A stretch of 64,000 nt of DNA from Caulochytrium protostelioides. Lineage: Eukaryota > Chytridiomycota > Caulochytriomycetes > Caulochytriales > Caulochytriaceae. Positions 50,385 to 60,731 of this stretch are shown here, piece by piece. Numbering within the stretch: the stretch's first letter is position 1; every line of letters starts with the position of its first letter. The notes under the pieces were generated by a model that did not search any database, had not been told where the DNA came from, and saw only the letters and a program-made list of their open reading frames with translations. Location: NCBI GenBank assembly GCA_003615045.1, contig ML014174.1, positions 1 to 64,000 on the forward strand, read 5' to 3'. The position numbers and the translations under genes were made by a program.

Positions 50385-51803
50385 ATGGCGGCTGCTAACG
50401 AAGGCGCTGACAACGCGCTGTTGCAAGGCGGCCCGCGGTATCCGGACGCGCCGCTGCGCCACCAGCAGGTGAGCGGCATCATCGAGAGCGCGAGCGCTGG
50501 GACGATCGGGTCGGCACCCGACACGCCGCGGCGCCGTCGCCGCTCAATCAGCAACACGCCGGCGCGCGTGCTGAAGCCCTTCGACCGTGGCGAGATCAAG
50601 GTGCTCTTGCTCGAGGGCGTCGCCGAGACCGGCGTGGAGCTGCTCACGAAGGCCGGGTACCAGGTCGAGTATCACGTGAAGGCGCTGCCCGTGGAGCAGC
50701 TGATCGAGAAGATCGCGCACGTGCACGTCGTCGGGATCCGGTCCAAGACGCAGCTCACGGCCGAGGTGCTGCAGCACGCCAAGAAGCTCCAGGCGATCGG
50801 ATGCTTCTGCATCGGCACGAACCAGGTCGACCTCGACTATGCGGCTCAGAAGGGCATCTGCGTCTTCAACAGCCCCTTCAGCAACAGCCGCAGTGTTGCG
50901 GAGCTCGTGATGGCCGAGGTTGTCTGTCTCGCGCGCCAGATCGCCGACCGCGTCCGTGAGATGCATGACGGCAACTGGCAGAAGAAGAGTGCCGGGTGCC
51001 GCGAGATCCGCAGCAAGACCCTCGGCATTGTCGGGTACGGTCACATCGGCACGCAGCTGTCCGTGATGGCCGACGCGATGGGCATGAAAGTCATTTTCTT
51101 CGATGTGCTCCAGATCATGCCGCTCGGCACGGCGCAGCCCATGGACACGCTGGACGAAGTCCTCGAGCAGGCCGATTTTGTGACGCTGCACGTGCCCGAC
51201 ACACCCGAGACGCGCAATATGATCACGCGCGAGGAGCTCATGCGCATGAAGAAGGGCGCTTACCTCATCAACGCGAGCCGCGGCACCGTCGTCGACATCG
51301 AGGCGCTCGCCGAGGCCCTGCGTAGCGGCCATCTCGCGGGCGCCGCGGTGGACGTGTACCCCTCGGAGCCGCTGGCCAACGGCGCCGGGTGGGAGAACCC
51401 GCTGCGCGGGTGCCCCAACACGATTCTCACGCCGCACATCGGCGGCAGCACCGAGGAGGCGCAATACGCGATCGGTGTCGAGGTCGGCGCCGCGCTCACC
51501 AAGTTCGTCAACACGGGCTGCACCCTCAACGCGGTCAACTTCCCGGAGACCGATCTGCGGCCGTCGACGACGACTGTCGAGACCGCCCGCATCATCAACT
51601 GCCACCGCAACGTGCCCGGCGTGTTGAAGCAAATCAACAAGATCCTCTCGGACTACAACATCGAGAAACAGATTAGTGACTCCAACGGCGCCGTCGCTTA
51701 CTTCATGGCCGACGTCGTCATCCCGAACGACAAGACCCTCGCCCAACTCTACATGTCGCTGAGCAAGATCGACGAGGCCATCAACACGCGCATCCTATAC
51801 TAG
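50385..51803 (+). CDS. SER3: D-3-phosphoglycerate dehydrogenase
   Basis: A 472-residue enzyme of the ACT-domain type, similar in length to yeast Ser3/Ser33 (469). It has a disordered N-terminus to about 60 and the substrate-binding half (LLEGVAETGVELL, then GIRSKTQLT). The NAD-binding motif is GYGHIG at 217-222. Catalytic elements include NASRGT with its Arg and TPHIGGST (349-356) with catalytic H351; the matching Glu lies between. The C-terminal ACT domain (HRNVPGVLKQINKILSDYNI) binds serine for feedback control. It oxidises 3-phosphoglycerate to phosphohydroxypyruvate, the first step of serine synthesis. Intronless. Confidence 0.97.
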   Translation: MAAANEGADNALLQGGPRYPDAPLRHQQVSGIIESASAGTIGSAPDTPRRRRRSISNTPARVLKPFDRGEIKVLLLEGVAETGVELLTKAGYQVEYHVKALPVEQLIEKIAHVHVVGIRSKTQLTAEVLQHAKKLQAIGCFCIGTNQVDLDYAAQKGICVFNSPFSNSRSVAELVMAEVVCLARQIADRVREMHDGNWQKKSAGCREIRSKTLGIVGYGHIGTQLSVMADAMGMKVIFFDVLQIMPLGTAQPMDTLDEVLEQADFVTLHVPDTPETRNMITREELMRMKKGAYLINASRGTVVDIEALAEALRSGHLAGAAVDVYPSEPLANGAGWENPLRGCPNTILTPHIGGSTEEAQYAIGVEVGAALTKFVNTGCTLNAVNFPETDLRPSTTTVETARIINCHRNVPGVLKQINKILSDYNIEKQISDSNGAVAYFMADVVIPNDKTLAQLYMSLSKIDEAINTRILY

Positions 51804-52660
51804 AGCGACGGGCGCGAGGTTTGGCAAGGCCATGGCCACGGTTATGTCCTTTTTTTCCCCCCCGATGGACTCCGATTCCATCCAGGGCTGTGCCCAGGAT
51901 GCTGATGATTCAATGATAATGAATTTTGATCACGATGATCAAGGGATGGGCGAGTATGCCTCGAACGGAAACGAGGGATGGGTATAACGGCATTGTGACC
52001 TGATGGAGGTATCATGCAGACCGTCACGTCAGCGGGACAGGGTGCACCGATGGAAGGGAAGACGAAACCACGCGCAGCGGCCTCCAGCGGTGAGCGGCGA
52101 CGGGGGACGGCGGGGGATCATCCGGCCAATCGATGGCGTGGTGGGGTCGCTGCCGCCCGTGGCGCCACAACGCCCCGACGAAGCGCAAAAGGGCGGAGAA
52201 GGCCATTTCAGCGCTCGCCTTCCTTGCGTACCGCGACCAACGCGGGAGATCGCGTGGTCGTGAAGACGTGTGTCGGAGTATCATCACGTATGGCAACTTA
52301 TTGTAGGGCCCTGGGCGCTTTTGGCCTGGTCGCATCCTGACTTGACAGGCTCTGCGCGATACGTTTCGCTTTCGTGCACCTTTTTTGCCGCTTCGGCCCG
52401 ACATACACGCACGCACACCACGGTTTCCGCCCTGCAGCCCTCCGACCAGGCCTCCTAAGAGCGCTGGCTCGCATGGTCTCCACGACGACGAATAACGAGA
52501 CGGCTGTAGTTTCCCGAGACCTCATTGAGTCGACCGTCGCCGCTTTCCCCCGGTCCCGCGGGACGCTTCGGTCGTGAGCGCCGTCGGGCCGTCGCCGTTT
52601 GGACGGGGCCACGTGGCAGCCCCCAGTGCCTTGCCGCGCGAGCTCACCGCGCGAATCGCG
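51804..52660. other. Intergenic, no gene seen
   Basis: Holds the PGDH 3' end and the TFB1 promoter and leader. Nothing else recognised. Confidence 0.6.
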
Positions 52661-54922
52661 ATGGCTGGGGCTTCGCCGGTCAGGACGGCCGCCGAGCCGT
52701 CGTCGTCGCTGCCGTCTGCCGCGCCCGCGCCCGGCCCATCGATCGCCGACGCGGCGACCCTGCGGGTGCCGACGCAGTTCAAGAGGCACCCGGGCCATCT
52801 CCTCGTGACGGCGACGGAGCTGCTGTGGCAGGCCGAGGTCTCGCGGACCCCCGACTACCGCCTGCCGCTGGTAGCGATCGAGCGTCAGCAGGTCAGCAAG
52901 GAGGGCAGCGCGCATGTCAACCTCAAGATCGTGCCGCGGGCTTCGTCGGCGGCCGCCGGCGAGGCGGACAGCGCGCGCGCCGCGGCCGCGGCGGGGCTCG
53001 TGTTCCGGTTCACGGGCGACACGCCTGCCGCGGCGCTGGCGAACCGCGACGCTGTCGTGAAGACCATCGCCACGGCGCTGCTGAAGGCGCGGTCTCCCAG
53101 CGGCAACGCTGCGGCGAGTGCGGGGCCGCGCGGCACGACGCGCCTGCCGCTGCCGCCGCCGCCGCCGCCCGAGAAGGTGCTGTCCGAGGAAGAGATTCAG
53201 ATCCGGATGGCGCTGCTCGCGTCCAATCCGCATCTGCGGCAGCTGCACAACGACCTCGTCCAGTCGGGGCTGGTGTCAGAAGAAGAGTTCTGGCAGGGCC
53301 GCGGCGACTTGTTGGAGCAGCAGATGTGGCTGAACCGGCAAGCGAAGGGGCTGACAAGCAAGACGCTGGCGGAGATCCGGCCCGAGGCCTCGGAGAGCTC
53401 CGAGCTGCGGTTCACCCTCACGCCCGAGATCATTCATGCGATCTTCCTGGCACACCCGCTGGTCCACTCGGCGTACTTGTCGACGGTGCCCGATAAGCTC
53501 TCGCAGAAGGAGTTCTGGACGCAGTACTTCCAGTCGCGCTACTTCCACCGCCAGCGCACGCTGGGGCTCAACAAGCATGCTGACGGCCCGACGGGCCGCA
53601 TGACCCAGTTCGATCAGTACCTTAAGCTGGAAGAAGAGCGGGCCCAGGAGCAGGCGCTTGCGAACGGCGGCGAGGCGAAGCAGCGCCAGCAGGAAGCGGA
53701 CGATTTCAATGTGTTCCAGCTGCTCGATCTCTCGACGACCAAGGAAGACCACATGAACACGATGACGCGGCCCGACTTTACCATGATTCCGGGCCGCGAC
53801 AAGAAGAGTCTGTCGCTGATCCGACGCTTCAACCACCACTCGGAGATCGTGCTTTCGAACGGCGTCGGCTCTTCGGTCGGCCCGCCCGTCGGCGTCCAGT
53901 CGGGCCGCAGGAAGGAGGGCTCCGCCACGGGCATCATCAGCGCCGAGGAGCGCTCGCGACGCTTTATGGACGAAACCACCCTCGAGGACCTCTCGCAGCC
54001 GAAGCCAAGCCACTTTATGCCGCTCAACATCGACGACCCGAGCCGCTACTTCTCGCAGCTCCAGAACGCAGCTCAAGCAGGCAACCGCAGCGCGGCGCAG
54101 AATGGCGATGCCGCCGCCGCCGCCGCCGATGCCGGTGGTGCCGAGGCGGCGGCCGCCGAGGACTGGTTGCTCGACGTTCCGCCCGAGAAACGCGCCAAGA
54201 TCGTGAAGGCCTTCTGGGAAGACCACTACGAGACGCTGCCGTGCCGCCCGGGGCTGCCACTCGAGTCGCTGCTGATCTCGACGCAGATGACCGAAGAGGC
54301 GCGCGAAGCGTTGCGCCGCGGCCGCGAGCGGCAGGACCGCCGACTTGCGCGGATCCCGCCGGGCGCTCCCGCGTACATCCGCAAGACGAACGCCGCGGCC
54401 ATCTCCGCGCTGGGCGGCGGCTACAACACGTTCCGCTTCCAGACCAAAGAAGCCCGCGCGGCGGCCAGCGCCGCAGCCGCTGCTGCGGCCGTCGCGCCAC
54501 CGGGAGCGGATGCGGCCGACGCCAAGGAGCCGCGACCGTCGAACCCGGAGATCCTGACGTCGACGCACGTCAAGAACATCAAGCATTTCCACAACTCGGT
54601 GCAGGAGATTCTGCGACATTTCTACCCGCTGGTGCTGGCGAAGCGGACGCGGGCCGACGTGAGCCATGCGGCGGACGCAGACGGCGTGACGCGTGACAAC
54701 GCGAAGGCGCAGCCCGAAGTCGAGAGCGAGGCGGCTGCGGCGAAGCGGCTGCGGCTGACGACGATGCTGGAGAACCTGCGGCGCGACATGAAGGCCTTCT
54801 GCGAAACCGGCCCCACGGCGGGCGAAGAGCTGCTAGAGCCTGCGATGGCGAGTGTCGAGCGCGCGCTGCAGACCGTGGCTGGGACCGTAGCCGGCTCTGC
54901 GGAAACCTCGTCGTTGCCATGA
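52661..54922 (+). CDS. TFB1: TFIIH core subunit p62/TFB1
   Basis: A 753-residue subunit, longer than yeast Tfb1 (642). After a short disordered leader comes a PH-like domain (about 20-145: FKRHPGHLLVTATELLWQ and HVNLKIVP). BSD domain 1 is at about 175-225 (PHLRQLHNDLVQSGLVSEEEFW) and BSD 2 at about 253-300 (TPEIIHAIFLAHPLV and EFWTQYFQSRYFHRQ). The DFTMIPGRDKKSLSLIRRFN block, shared with Tfb1 and p62, follows, and the C-terminal helical region (HFHNSVQEILRHFYPL) ends the protein. TFIIH opens promoters and excises DNA lesions; p62 anchors XPC, TFIIE and activators. The frame can be read from a GTG at 52574, but 52661 is the first ATG after an in-frame TGA, so it was used. Ala-rich insertions are lineage-specific. 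Intronless. Confidence 0.95.
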   Translation: MAGASPVRTAAEPSSSLPSAAPAPGPSIADAATLRVPTQFKRHPGHLLVTATELLWQAEVSRTPDYRLPLVAIERQQVSKEGSAHVNLKIVPRASSAAAGEADSARAAAAAGLVFRFTGDTPAAALANRDAVVKTIATALLKARSPSGNAAASAGPRGTTRLPLPPPPPPEKVLSEEEIQIRMALLASNPHLRQLHNDLVQSGLVSEEEFWQGRGDLLEQQMWLNRQAKGLTSKTLAEIRPEASESSELRFTLTPEIIHAIFLAHPLVHSAYLSTVPDKLSQKEFWTQYFQSRYFHRQRTLGLNKHADGPTGRMTQFDQYLKLEEERAQEQALANGGEAKQRQQEADDFNVFQLLDLSTTKEDHMNTMTRPDFTMIPGRDKKSLSLIRRFNHHSEIVLSNGVGSSVGPPVGVQSGRRKEGSATGIISAEERSRRFMDETTLEDLSQPKPSHFMPLNIDDPSRYFSQLQNAAQAGNRSAAQNGDAAAAAADAGGAEAAAAEDWLLDVPPEKRAKIVKAFWEDHYETLPCRPGLPLESLLISTQMTEEAREALRRGRERQDRRLARIPPGAPAYIRKTNAAAISALGGGYNTFRFQTKEARAAASAAAAAAAVAPPGADAADAKEPRPSNPEILTSTHVKNIKHFHNSVQEILRHFYPLVLAKRTRADVSHAADADGVTRDNAKAQPEVESEAAAAKRLRLTTMLENLRRDMKAFCETGPTAGEELLEPAMASVERALQTVAGTVAGSAETSSLP

Positions 54923-55165
54923 TGTTTGGCTTGAAGAAAACGCACGTCACATTATGTTGCAGGATGCCAAGAGAGAGGGGGAGAGTGCCAAACAGTAGCA
55001 ATTAAACAAAACCGTTGAGAGCGGGGGGCCCTTGGTTGAAAGAACCGCCCGCCAACGAAACAAGAAAACAAGAAACAGATGGGGTGGAGTATGAAATGGA
55101 ATCAGGGCGAATGTATCAATACATCATCAGAAGAGTCTGGAAGGTCCGGAGGGTCTCATTGGTCC

Positions 55166-55981
55166 CTAGACCGTGTAGAGGGCCCGCTCCTTGTGCGAGG
55201 TGACCATGTGGCCCTTGTAGGCCAGCGCACCGGCTTCGCACTGGAGCAGCTCGCGGAGCTGCTGGCCAAGCGACTCCTGGGCCTCCTGATCGGAGGCGGT
55301 CTTTGTCCAGAGCGACAAGCGGTTCTGCATGCGGCGCGCAGCGAAGATAATGCCGCAAATCTCGTCGTGGCGCTGGAAGCTGGCGCCGATCATGGCGAGC
55401 AGGGTGTTGAGGAAGAGGTCGTCCTGGTGCGGCAGGCGCGCAGGGAATTGGATCGTCCATGCACCACCGTTCGAGTTGTACGTGTCCTCCCACTCAGGCT
55501 TCACGCCTTCCTTGAAGAAGTAATACGACGAGCCCATCTCGAGATCGCGCACCGGCAGGATGTTGTTGTACGCACTAGGTATGGAGACGCGTCGTCAGGA
55601 AGACGTTATGATACCCGAGACCAAGCATGAAGAGAAAATAAAAAAGACATGATCATTAGCACACCAGAACACTTGAGCGTGAGCACGGGGGATCGGCACA
55701 GGGCAGTGGGACGACGACACGAGCCCGTCGGCCGCCGATCGGGGACCCGAGTCGTATAAGAACCGGCGGCCTGGCGAGAATCGAACTCGCTGGCCTCTGG
55801 GACCATTGTTTGACTTGACTTACCCCCAGAAATCCTCGACCGTCGAGACGGTCAAGAGCGCCGTCAGGGCCTGGGTCCAGCTGGCCTGGTTGGTGCCGGG
55901 GCCCGTGTACCACAGGGTCCAGCTGCACTGGAGCGGATGCTTCCCGCCCTGCGCCGCGGCCGCATTGGCGGAATGCGCCAT
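55166..55981 (-). CDS. Translation initiation factor eIF4E, copy 1
   Basis: Exons 55824-55981 and 55166-55574 are joined across a 249-nt intron (donor GTAAGT, acceptor CTAG, phase 2) to give 188 residues. The junction gives EDFWGAYNNILPV, the family's F-W-x-x-Y-N-N-I. Other diagnostic blocks are HPLQCSWTLWYTGPG, YYFFKEGVKPEWED (cap-binding Trp region), GGAWTIQF, DEICGIIFAARRMQNRLSLWTK and the C-terminal cap-phosphate region. The aromatic pair that stacks the m7G cap is in place. It binds mRNA caps and recruits eIF4G. The initiator was taken at MAHSANAA; upstream codons are also open (KTKM), so a longer form is possible. It lies in tandem with copy 2, same strand, 1.35 kb away. Confidence 0.93.
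55768..55795 (-). repeat. Hairpin with a canonical tRNA T-arm inside the eIF4E copy 1 intron
   Basis: On the minus strand the intron reads GCGAG-TTCGATT-CTCGC, a five-pair stem with a textbook T-loop, matching a Pol III B box. An outer GGCC/GGCC pairing extends it. No D-arm, A box or matching acceptor strand is found upstream, so it is not a tRNA gene. It is either a 3' tRNA-half/SINE remnant or coincidence. Confidence 0.4.
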
Positions 55982-57330
55982 CTTGGTCTTCGTGAAGCGT
56001 GAGCGCTGGCGGAACAGGGGATGATCGGAGGTCGAGCGGAACCGGTGAGCGCGGCGCGGCAGTCTAAGCGGGGCGCGTCGCAGCCGTGTTAGCCGTGTGC
56101 AGGGTTAGCCGCGGGGTGGTTTTCCTTATGATAGCGTCACCGAAAGGGGTGCAGGGACAGTATCACCATAGAAGCATGGAAGCGTGAGAACACGTGGTCC
56201 CCGGGAACCCAGGTCGGTGTCGACCCACGCCTTCGGCAGCTCGCTAGGCGAACTGCTGGCGCCCACCGTGTTCAGCACACCGTCGGCGCGCGCAGGTGCG
56301 GGTGCGAGTGCGGATGCGGGTGCGCCGTCCCGCCTGCCCGTGGACCACCGCCGCCGCCTCCGCCGGTCGGCGCTCGCCCGAAGGCTCTTCTATCTTTTCT
56401 GCCGCGACGGCGGCCTTACACGGCTGCGCATGAGACAAGGGATCCGCAAGCCCGCGGGTCCTAGCGGTTCGCCGGCCGCCGCCACCCGTTGCCCCAGCTG
56501 CGGCGGGCGCGCGAGGCGTGGCCGCCACCGCATGCTCGTGTTGTGTGTTTTCTTTTTTATTGATCGATTTATTTCTTTTACGGCAGCCGACGATGAGTCA
56601 GTGGGTCCCCCGCCGCCGCCGCTGGATCAGACGGTCAAGGCCGCCGGGGATGGGTCGGTCGGAGCGCGTTCGCCAACCTCAACGTGGGTCGAGGCCCTAC
56701 GCGTGGAGCGGCGGCCGCCACCGCGCGCGCGCCTGTGAGGACGGCGGGGTCTGTAGGGTTTGTGGGGTCTGTAGGGCTGGTGGAAAGGAACTACCGGACC
56801 ACCCGGAATGTGATTCTCATGTGGCGCGCTACACCCATCCAGGGTTCTGACCGGGTCGCCGCGAAGGCCGATCACGTCTATCAAGAAAAATACGGTCGTA
56901 TAATAATAGAGGGCGTCGCGCTGAAAACAACAGACAGTCGCGACCGAACCGAAGGAGTCGTACATGGGAGAGAGAGCGAGAGAGTGAGCAGGAAGGAAGG
57001 CAGATGAAGCAAGAGAGGCGGAGGCGGAGGAAGATGAACGAGGCGAGAACAGGACGAAGCGGGAGCGCGATCAGCTTCGACGCGAGCCGACGCGAGCCGA
57101 CGCGATGCGCGGAGCGAGGCGACCGATAGATGGCGCCTCACCAGAGTAATAAAAAACAAAACAAAAAAGAAATGATTGACGACGGTCACGACCGTTACGA
57201 CGGCCAGCGCTCCATCTCTAGCGCGTCGGCCTCTCGAGGGTCAAGGGCGGCGGGCGGACGACGCGGCGGTATAAAGGAGAGAGGGGAATCGCGAGCAGGC
57301 GGAGAGAAGGAGCCAAGGGACGGAGGCACC
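55982..57330. other. Intergenic region between the eIF4E copies
   Basis: It contains the promoter of copy 1 and the 3' end of copy 2. An 11-bp unit (CGACGCGAGCC) is repeated at about 57079-57100. The plus-strand frame at 56184-56738 is Arg/Pro-rich and featureless. Confidence 0.6.
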
Positions 57331-58305
57331 TTAAACCTTGTAGGAATAGCTCTTGCCGCTCTGGGTGGAGTTCTGGTGGTTCTTGAACGAGATCTCGGAG
57401 CACCCGAGCAGCTCGCGAAGCTGGGTACCCAGGGACTCCTGGGCCTCCTTGTCGGAGGCGGTTTTTGTCCAGACCGAGATACGGTTGTGGACACGGCGGG
57501 CCGCGAAGATGATGCCGCAGATCTCGTCGTGGCGCTGGAAGCAGGAGCCAATCGTCGCGAGCAGCGTGTTAAGGAACAGGTCGTCCTGCGAGCGCTGCGG
57601 CTGCATGATCTGGATCACCCAGGCACCACCCGAGGTGTTATGCGGGTCCTCCCACTCCGGCTTCACGCCCTCGCGGAAAAAGTAGTACGATGAGCCCGTC
57701 TCCAGCTGCTGCACCGGGACGAGGTTGTTGTAAGCACTGGCATCCATCAAAGCAGAGAAAGAAAGCAGAGCAGGGAAGGTGAGTCTCTGCATCGATGTTT
57801 GTCGGTGTTCAGCGATGGATGCGATGACGACCCCTTCTCATGGCGAGTAGCCGTGATGGGACCATCGTTGACTATCGATACAGCAACGTTTCGTTTCCAT
57901 TCTCATTCGTTTTCGTTCTCAAGACGACCTCGATGCCGATGCCGATGATGTGTGCCGTGACCGCATGGGAGGCATGGTCCGTGGACTAAGCCCCCCAGGC
58001 TGGGCTGTTATGCGATGGAGGTGCCACGTAGACCATGCCTGTGGCGGACACAGGGTGCAGGACATCGGCAACAGACGCGGTTCGTCGATGCCGATGCCGA
58101 TGCCTCGGAAGAGTGCTTACCCCCAGAAGTCCTCGACGGTCGAGACGGTAGTGAGGACGGTGAGCTGCTGGCTCCAGCTATCCTGGGTGGTGCCGGTGCC
58201 CGTGTACCAGAGCGTCCAGCTGGACTGGAGCGGGTGCTTGGCGTTGAAGTTTTCGGGGTCGTTGAGGACCGTGATGAGCTTGTCGCTCGACGTGGCGGAA
58301 GCCAT
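57331..58305 (-). CDS. Translation initiation factor eIF4E, copy 2
   Basis: Exons 58121-58305 and 57331-57736 are joined across a 384-nt intron (donor GTAAGC, acceptor CCAG, phase 2) to give 196 residues. The intron position is identical to that of copy 1, right after EDFWG. The protein shares most of its core with copy 1 (YYFFREGVKPEWED, DEICGIIFAARRVHNR, WTKTASDKEAQESLG). It has a longer N-terminus (MASATSSDKLITVLNDPENF) and a different C-terminus ending KSYSYKV. Cap-binding aromatic residues are kept. The N-terminus is closer to normal eIF4E length than copy 1. The intron contains short GATGCC repeats near both ends. Confidence 0.94.
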
Positions 58306-59324
58306 GGTGACGAGCGGGAAAAGGGGCGGGGGGTTTGCGGGCGAAACGGGGCAATCTGCGGGACAACGGAGCGGGTCGGTCGCTCAGGTATGCAGCAGGT
58401 ATGCAGCACACGGGATAGCAGAAATCACGTCTCCCGTAGTACCGGAAAGAAAAATGCAGTGCAGAACGAGTGCTTTAACAGGCTAGCGCGGATATTGAGA
58501 CGTGACACCGAGCAGATGTAGCGGTGGGCGGGGGAATCAGAGAGAACGGCCGACGTCTCTCGTATGACGCTTCGCAACAACACGAGCTGCGGGGAGACGG
58601 GGAGGCGGAGAGACAGGGCGTCAGCGTGGCCAACACGAACAGTCGGCGATGTGTCATCTGGCCTTGCCGTCGACATGCGCCATGCGCGGGCGGCAGGGTA
58701 TCCTTCTGAGGGGCACGCGACGGCGGCCGACGAAGGCCGTCGTTTGGCTGACGCCCTGTCGCGGCGTCGTGCCACTCCATACCATGCGTCTTGCGTGGCC
58801 CGTACCGAATGGCTTTGCGGCGTCGACGCAGGAGGCAGGATACACCCGCCGGCGCCGTGCTTGGCTGGCGGAGGGCGGCGGCCGTGAACGACCCGAGGTC
58901 GGGCCCAGCCGGCGGGGACGGGGGCGGCGGCGTGGTCCGTGAGCGAGATGGCGGGCGTCCTATCGAAAACAAGAAAAAAGAAAGAGTGCGAGTGGTCAAC
59001 GCCATCTCACAATTGTGGCGGCGCGCGGGCCCTCGGCACTCCGCACGAGGCATCGGCACGCGCATGCACGCGCATCACGATTCGCGTCAGCATGAGACAT
59101 TCGCTGGTCATGTATAATGCCGATGGTCTCATATTGGTATCATCACTCCAGCATGCATCGGCCCGCGATGGCGGGCTCGACCACGACCGATACGTGCGTG
59201 CCACCATTCATCTCCGAAAGAAACTCCGAAGGAAAGCACTCAATTAGATAAAAAAGGATTTAAGGTGCACGCCAACCAGCGAGCCAGCAGGGAGGTTCGA
59301 TCGTCCGATCGTTCGATCATCCAA
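58306..59324. other. Intergenic, no gene seen
   Basis: Holds the promoter of eIF4E copy 2 (minus) at its left and the 3' side of YTM1 at its right. No recognisable protein or RNA features. Confidence 0.6.
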
Positions 59325-60731
59325 CTAGGCCAGAGTCACGTCATGCGGGTAGAGGTGGAGGCAGCCGATGTCGCCGGCCGAGTAAATGTGCCCCTGCTTC
59401 CAGTCGAGGGCGAGCAGCTTCTCCATCTTGGGGACCTTCAGGCTGAACAGCGGCTCTTTCAAACGTGTATCCCAGAGCTTGCTGACGCCGTCATAGCAGC
59501 AGGACGCCAGGTGGTGGACGTCACCGCGACTCGGGCTCCATGCCAAGTCTGACACGAAACTCATGTGACCCGAGAGCACGATGGTCTCGGCGCTCACGTC
59601 GTTCAGACGACCCCACACGCGCACCTGGCGGTCGGTATGGCCCGTGGCGACGCGCCCGTCGTACGGGTTGATGGCCATCGAGACGACCGACGCCGGCATC
59701 GGAATCGTGCAGCGCACGGCCTCTGTCGCCACGTCCCACACGCGGATCGTGCTGTCCCACCCCGCGCTGTACAGCAGGGTCTCGCCGTTGGGCAGCGTCG
59801 CGAACGCAAGCGCCGTCACGCGGTCGGAGTGGCCCGCGAGCGTCATCTTGCTGAGTTTCGTGCGGCGCTGCTGCTGCTGCGCGGCGGCGGCCGTCCGCGA
59901 TTTCTTGGACCGTTTGGCGGCGCGGTCGGCGTCGGCGTCCACCGGCGCGCAGCCGGCGTCGTGCGCCGAGACATCAAAGATCTCGATCTGGCCGCGGGTG
60001 TCGCTCACTGCGAGCAGCTGAAGGGCGCGGCTCGCCGCCAGGCAGGTCACGCCGTGCGCCAGAGTCGCCGTCGCGTAGCACTGCATAGCGTCCGCCACCG
60101 TGCCCGTCGCATCCGGGTCGAGCAGCATGCCCGTCTGGCCGGCCCAGAAGGCGACCTGGCCGCCGTTGTCGGCCGAGTAGAAGTCGAGCGTCTCGCGATC
60201 GTCATGGGCATCCGTGAGGCCGTCGAGCCAGGCGACTGCCGAGAGGGCGTACGAGGCGTGAACCTCGGCCTGGGCGGTGCGGACGGTGCCGCTGCGGCCG
60301 CGGCAGACGGCGAGCTCGCCGTTGGCGCAGCCGGTGAGCACGAGCGGGACATGCGGGTGCGCGCGGACCGCGGTGATCCAGTCCGGCTGCTGAGGACCCT
60401 CGGACCGTGTTGGCGGCAGCACCGACGGGAAGTATTCGAGCTTCAGAACCGTCTCGGCGTTCAAATTTTGCGAGGCCAAGTAGTGTTTCAAGGAGGTGCG
60501 AATCAGGGTGCCGCTCTCGGACGAAACAAAATCGAAGGGGACTGGGTTGGTCTCGCGCTCGAGCAGGTGGTTGATCAGCGAGGACAGCGACATGCGCTTG
60601 AACGAGAGCGGGACGAGCAGGTTGGCCGCGGACACCGCATACTCGGGGCGCCGGGAAATCAACTGGACCTGAATTTGGGAATCATCGTCCACGGGCGCGA
60701 TCGGCGCCGCGGGCGTCGTGTCCGGAACCAT
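59325..60731 (-). CDS. YTM1: Ribosome biogenesis WD40 protein YTM1/WDR12
   Basis: A 468-residue protein. The N-terminal ubiquitin-like (NLE) domain, residues about 18-105, has LLVPLSFKRMSLSSLINHLL, PVPFDF and IRTSLKHYL, all typical of YTM1, and ends NAETVLKLEYFPSVLPP. A seven-bladed WD40 propeller follows (about 115-465), with late repeats such as GHSDRVTALAF, SAGWDSTIRVWD and GHMSFVSDLAW. An acidic/basic insertion (about 275-300) carries a KRSKK nuclear signal. YTM1 joins ERB1 and NOP7 in the PeBoW complex needed for 27S pre-rRNA processing; the NLE domain is the MIDAS-binding handle used by the AAA motor Rea1 to eject it. The ATG at 60731 was preferred to the upstream in-frame one at 60851 because the NLE domain follows directly. 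Confidence 0.95.
   Translation of the reverse strand: MVPDTTPAAPIAPVDDDSQIQVQLISRRPEYAVSAANLLVPLSFKRMSLSSLINHLLERETNPVPFDFVSSESGTLIRTSLKHYLASQNLNAETVLKLEYFPSVLPPTRSEGPQQPDWITAVRAHPHVPLVLTGCANGELAVCRGRSGTVRTAQAEVHASYALSAVAWLDGLTDAHDDRETLDFYSADNGGQVAFWAGQTGMLLDPDATGTVADAMQCYATATLAHGVTCLAASRALQLLAVSDTRGQIEIFDVSAHDAGCAPVDADADRAAKRSKKSRTAAAAQQQQRRTKLSKMTLAGHSDRVTALAFATLPNGETLLYSAGWDSTIRVWDVATEAVRCTIPMPASVVSMAINPYDGRVATGHTDRQVRVWGRLNDVSAETIVLSGHMSFVSDLAWSPSRGDVHHLASCCYDGVSKLWDTRLKEPLFSLKVPKMEKLLALDWKQGHIYSAGDIGCLHLYPHDVTLA

Noticed and set aside
52574-52660. GTG-initiated N-terminal extension of TFB1
   Set aside because: There is an in-frame TGA at 52526 and no ATG until 52661. Eukaryotic GTG starts are rare, and the PH-like domain begins after 52661.
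55768-55795. tRNA gene call
   Set aside because: Only the T-arm is present. There is no A box, D-arm, anticodon arm or acceptor partner.
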